From contig CALMVY010000364.1 in assembly GCA_937873245.1 (NCBI GenBank), positions 1 through 11,845 on the forward strand: a DNA stretch of 11,845 bases, read 5' to 3'. The notes below the pieces were generated by a model that saw nothing but the letters and a program-made list of their open reading frames with translations, made no database searches and was not told where the DNA came from. The translations under genes and the position numbers were made by a program. Positions 9,756-11,845 of the stretch are shown piece after piece (within the stretch, counting starts at the first letter, position 1; each line of letters opens with the position of its first letter). The stretch comes from an uncultured Arthrobacter sp. (GTDB lineage: Bacteria; Actinomycetota; Actinomycetes; Actinomycetales; Micrococcaceae).

Positions 9756-10978
9756 CGCGCGCTGACCCTGCCCTCCGCGATGTCCCGGAGCGCCGCCAGT
9801 TCCGGCTGCTGATGACGGCCGAGACCCTGTCGCTCTTCGGGGATCAGTTGCTCGGCGTGGCCCTGCCGCTCTACGCCTTCGACCACCTGGGGGGCGCGAC
9901 CGCTTCGGTCATGATCCTGCTGGCCCGGGTGATCCCGCTCGGCCTGCTCGGGGTGTGGGGCGGAGTCGTGGCCGACCGTGTCGACAGGCGCCGGTTGCTC
10001 GTCGCTGTCGGACTGCTTCGAGCGGCGCTCGTCCTCCCGCTGCTCGCCTTGGGCGGTGGCGGGCTGGTCCTGATGATCGCCGTGGTCTTCGGGCTGGCGG
10101 CCTCCGGCCAGCTCGCCGGGCCGGCTGTCGGGGCGTCGTTGCCGGCCGTCGTCAGCCCCGAGGACCTGCCGTCGGCAAATGCCCGGCTGGCCGCCCGGAC
10201 CGTTCTCGTCGGATTGCTTGCCCCCACGCTGGGAGCCGTGGTGTACGCGGGACCGGGGCTGACCGCTGTCCTGGTCCTCAACGTCATGCTCTACGTGCTC
10301 GGTTCCGCCGTCGCGCGGATGCTCGAGCTGCCGCAGTCGAAGCGCGAGGGGTCCGGCGCCGGTCTGGTCGCCGACCTGGTCGTTGGCGTTCGAGTTCTCG
10401 CTGTCGATCCGATGCTGCGGTGGCTCCTCGTCGTCGTGACGGTCGCCATGTTCGGCCTCGCGGTCGAGCTGGCCGTTCTGGTGCCCTTCATCCGGGAGGT
10501 CCTCGACGGGAGCCCGACTGCAGTGGGGGCCCTCACCACCGTCCAGGCCGTGGGGGGTCTGTTCGGTGCTGCCCTGGTGCCGGTCATCGCGCGGCGACGT
10601 GGCCCCCAGTTCCTCATCCAGGTCGGGGTCCTCGGCCTGCCTGTCGCGGCGATCGGCTTCCTCGCCAGTCAGCGGGTCTGGCAGGCGGTGCCCGGTGTCC
10701 TGATGGCGGGCGTGCTCGTCACCGTGCTCTACGCCGGAGCCCAGACCTATCTGCAGCGCACCGTCCCGACCGCCTACCTCGGACGGGTGCTCGGTGTCAT
10801 CGCGTCCGCCTTCGGCCTCGCTTCCATGGCAGGAACCGGATTGGCGGCTGCACTGACGCAGGTCATGTCGCTGCGCGACTGCCTCAAGGTGGCCGCCGCA
10901 GTCGAGCTGGCGGCGGTCCTGGTGTGGACGATGCGGTCGGCTGCCGTTCGTCGACGCGCTGTGGCGCCTGGCCCGTAG
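9734..10978 (+). CDS. MFS transporter, DHA3-like exporter
   Basis: A multi-pass inner-membrane protein of up to 414 aa, made almost entirely of hydrophobic helices with short basic loops. The first helix region is SLFGDQLLGVALPLYAF. The classic MFS loop 2-3 motif appears as GGVVADRVDRRRLL. The mid-protein hydrophilic loop (SKREGSGAG) divides two six-helix halves, and the C-terminal half contains TYLQRTVPTAYLGRVLGV, typical of the MFS_3/DHA3 group that includes macrolide and siderophore (EntS-like) exporters. The substrate cannot be read from sequence. GTG 9734 overlaps the hydrolase by 22 nt; TTG 9752 would give a 4-nt TTGA overlap and is equally plausible. The overlap implies translational coupling with the hydrolase. 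Every Glu codon is GAG (8 of 8), unlike the SecA region. Confidence 0.88.
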   Translation: MGGLPALTRADPALRDVPERRQFRLLMTAETLSLFGDQLLGVALPLYAFDHLGGATASVMILLARVIPLGLLGVWGGVVADRVDRRRLLVAVGLLRAALVLPLLALGGGGLVLMIAVVFGLAASGQLAGPAVGASLPAVVSPEDLPSANARLAARTVLVGLLAPTLGAVVYAGPGLTAVLVLNVMLYVLGSAVARMLELPQSKREGSGAGLVADLVVGVRVLAVDPMLRWLLVVVTVAMFGLAVELAVLVPFIREVLDGSPTAVGALTTVQAVGGLFGAALVPVIARRRGPQFLIQVGVLGLPVAAIGFLASQRVWQAVPGVLMAGVLVTVLYAGAQTYLQRTVPTAYLGRVLGVIASAFGLASMAGTGLAAALTQVMSLRDCLKVAAAVELAAVLVWTMRSAAVRRRAVAPGP

Positions 10979-11026
10979 CCGTGACGTGAGAGGGACTGGA
11001 CGCCGATCCGGAGTTCGTAGATGTTT

Positions 11027-11032
11027 TATACA
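11027..11032 (+). promoter_or_regulatory. Candidate -10 element
   Basis: TATACA sits in a short AT-rich island in the 134-nt gap after the MFS gene. No convincing -35 element is seen. Its position just before an 18-bp palindrome is what makes it worth noting. It would drive the downstream secreted-protein gene. Confidence 0.35.
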
Positions 11033-11034
11033 TA

Positions 11035-11052
11035 CGCCGGCAGGTGCCGGCG
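11035..11052 (+). repeat. 18-bp palindrome, possible operator
   Basis: CGCCGGCAGGTGCCGGCG has perfect 8-base arms around two bases. It begins three bases after the candidate -10 and would cover the transcription start, a common place for a repressor operator. No T-run follows, so a + strand intrinsic terminator is unlikely. No regulator gene is in the window. Confidence 0.5.
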
Positions 11053-11112
11053 GGCGAACGCCGAACATGACGGACATCACAAAGGACTTGTCGGCTCAAC
11101 AGGGGGACGTCA

Positions 11113-11845
11113 ATGGGCAGGTATCGCACCTTCATCGCAGCGGGGGTTGCCTTGGTGCTCGGACTGGGCGCAGCGGCGGAGGCGGCGCCACCCAGCCAGC
11201 CCTCGGCCCCCGCCGAGTGCGTGTCGCTGCTGGGCTGCGGTGCTGACGTCGATGCGGCGGTCGATCTCGAGCGCAAGATCGAGGACAACCTGTGGTACGG
11301 ACTCGCCCTGCCGATCGACTACAACACCGCCGAGCGAATCCCCGGAGACGTCAAGGGCATCAGCGGGCAGTGGGGGGATGCGGGGATCTGGAGCGGCAAC
11401 TACCTGGCGGCGGAGTCCTTCCGCTACGCCGTGGCTCGCGAGCAGCTGCGCTCTGGCGGCAAGAGCAGTCCGAAGGACCTCGGCGCCAAGAACAAGCACG
11501 AGGACCAGGAGTTCTGGCAGGCCCAGCAGGCCGAGGCGAAATCCCGCATCGACGAGATGATGGCGCAGGTCGACCTGCGTACCAACATCGCGCGAGCGTG
11601 GAAGGGCGAGGTGGTGCAGGGCGAGGCGGGAATGCTGATGTACTCCTGCGCGCCGACCGATGCCCCGACGGGTTTCGGGATGGCGATCAACCAGGATGTG
11701 CGTGGACCGTGGCGGTGGACGAACGACGCCGGTCGTCCTTCCCGCCTCACGCTGCCCGAAGGCGACTACGTCTGCGAGGCCTCGACGACTCGTGACGCCT
11801 ACGCCGGCACGCTCTTCGGACTGCTGACTGCCTTCGACCAGGTCT
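11113..11845 (+). CDS. Exported protein of unknown function (3' end outside window)
   Basis: An open frame of 244 codons with no stop before the window edge. ATG 11113 follows AGGGGGAC at 11101-11108. The N-terminus is a signal peptide: MGRYR, a hydrophobic stretch of about 15 residues (FIAAGVALVLGLGAA), then an Ala-rich likely cleavage site near residues 22-25 and a Pro/Ser-rich start of the mature chain. Two Cys (37 and 43) follow closely. The mature part includes IEDNLWYGLALPIDYN, DAGIWSGNYLAAESFRYAV, a Lys/Glu/Gln-rich stretch, and RDAYAGTLFGLLTAFDQV. The WSGNYLAAESFRY and RD-x-Y-x-G-x-x-F-G-L patterns recall large actinobacterial exported proteins with a helical-toroid appearance, but I cannot name the family. 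Glu codons are 14 GAG to 1 GAA, matching the other right-hand genes. It has its own upstream gap and probably its own promoter. Confidence 0.75.
   Translation, partial: MGRYRTFIAAGVALVLGLGAAAEAAPPSQPSAPAECVSLLGCGADVDAAVDLERKIEDNLWYGLALPIDYNTAERIPGDVKGISGQWGDAGIWSGNYLAAESFRYAVAREQLRSGGKSSPKDLGAKNKHEDQEFWQAQQAEAKSRIDEMMAQVDLRTNIARAWKGEVVQGEAGMLMYSCAPTDAPTGFGMAINQDVRGPWRWTNDAGRPSRLTLPEGDYVCEASTTRDAYAGTLFGLLTAFDQV

Noticed and set aside
9563..11080. A 505-codon open frame on the - strand opposite the MFS gene
   Set aside because: It is very rich in Asp, His, Arg, Gln and Gly, which is the mirror of hydrophobic codons in the transporter. No ribosome site or motif supports it.

Overview
The window is high-GC actinobacterial DNA with all genes on the + strand. 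It falls into two parts that do not seem to belong together. The left part (about 1-8572) is the conserved actinobacterial block mtrB - lpqB - comF - hpf - secA, with a YcaQ-type winged-helix DNA glycosylase gene inserted between hpf and secA. Gene order and protein style suggest Micrococcaceae (Arthrobacter-like); that assignment comes from family memory, not from a search. MtrB is the envelope-stress and cell-cycle sensor kinase, LpqB its lipoprotein partner, ComF a phosphoribosyltransferase-fold protein, HPF the ribosome-hibernation factor, and SecA the motor of protein export.

At about 8558-8572 the secA reading frame changes identity without a stop or frameshift. After SecA residue about 551 (ending DLGGL) the protein continues as the C-terminal end of a GH92-family alpha-mannosidase (SAWYVWSALG, PNTSWG) and stops at 8923. 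The SecA part has lost helicase motif VI, the helical scaffold, the wing and the C-terminus. The GH92 part has lost its catalytic region. Both families carry a D-L-G stretch at the join, so the breakpoint lies in shared sequence.

The right part (about 8573-11845) is a different actinobacterial neighbourhood. It holds the GH92 tail, an alpha/beta hydrolase, an overlapping MFS exporter and, after a 134-bp gap with an 18-bp palindrome, the 5' part of a gene for a large exported protein that runs off the window. Glutamate codon choice changes across the join: by hand count, two blocks of SecA hold 12 GAA and 12 GAG, while the right-hand genes hold 4 GAA and 36 GAG. The simplest reading is a contig chimera or a recombination/rearrangement breakpoint, not a new functional fusion, because secA is normally essential.

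No tRNA, rRNA, CRISPR array, insertion sequence or phage gene was seen. No gene-free stretch exceeds 300 bases.
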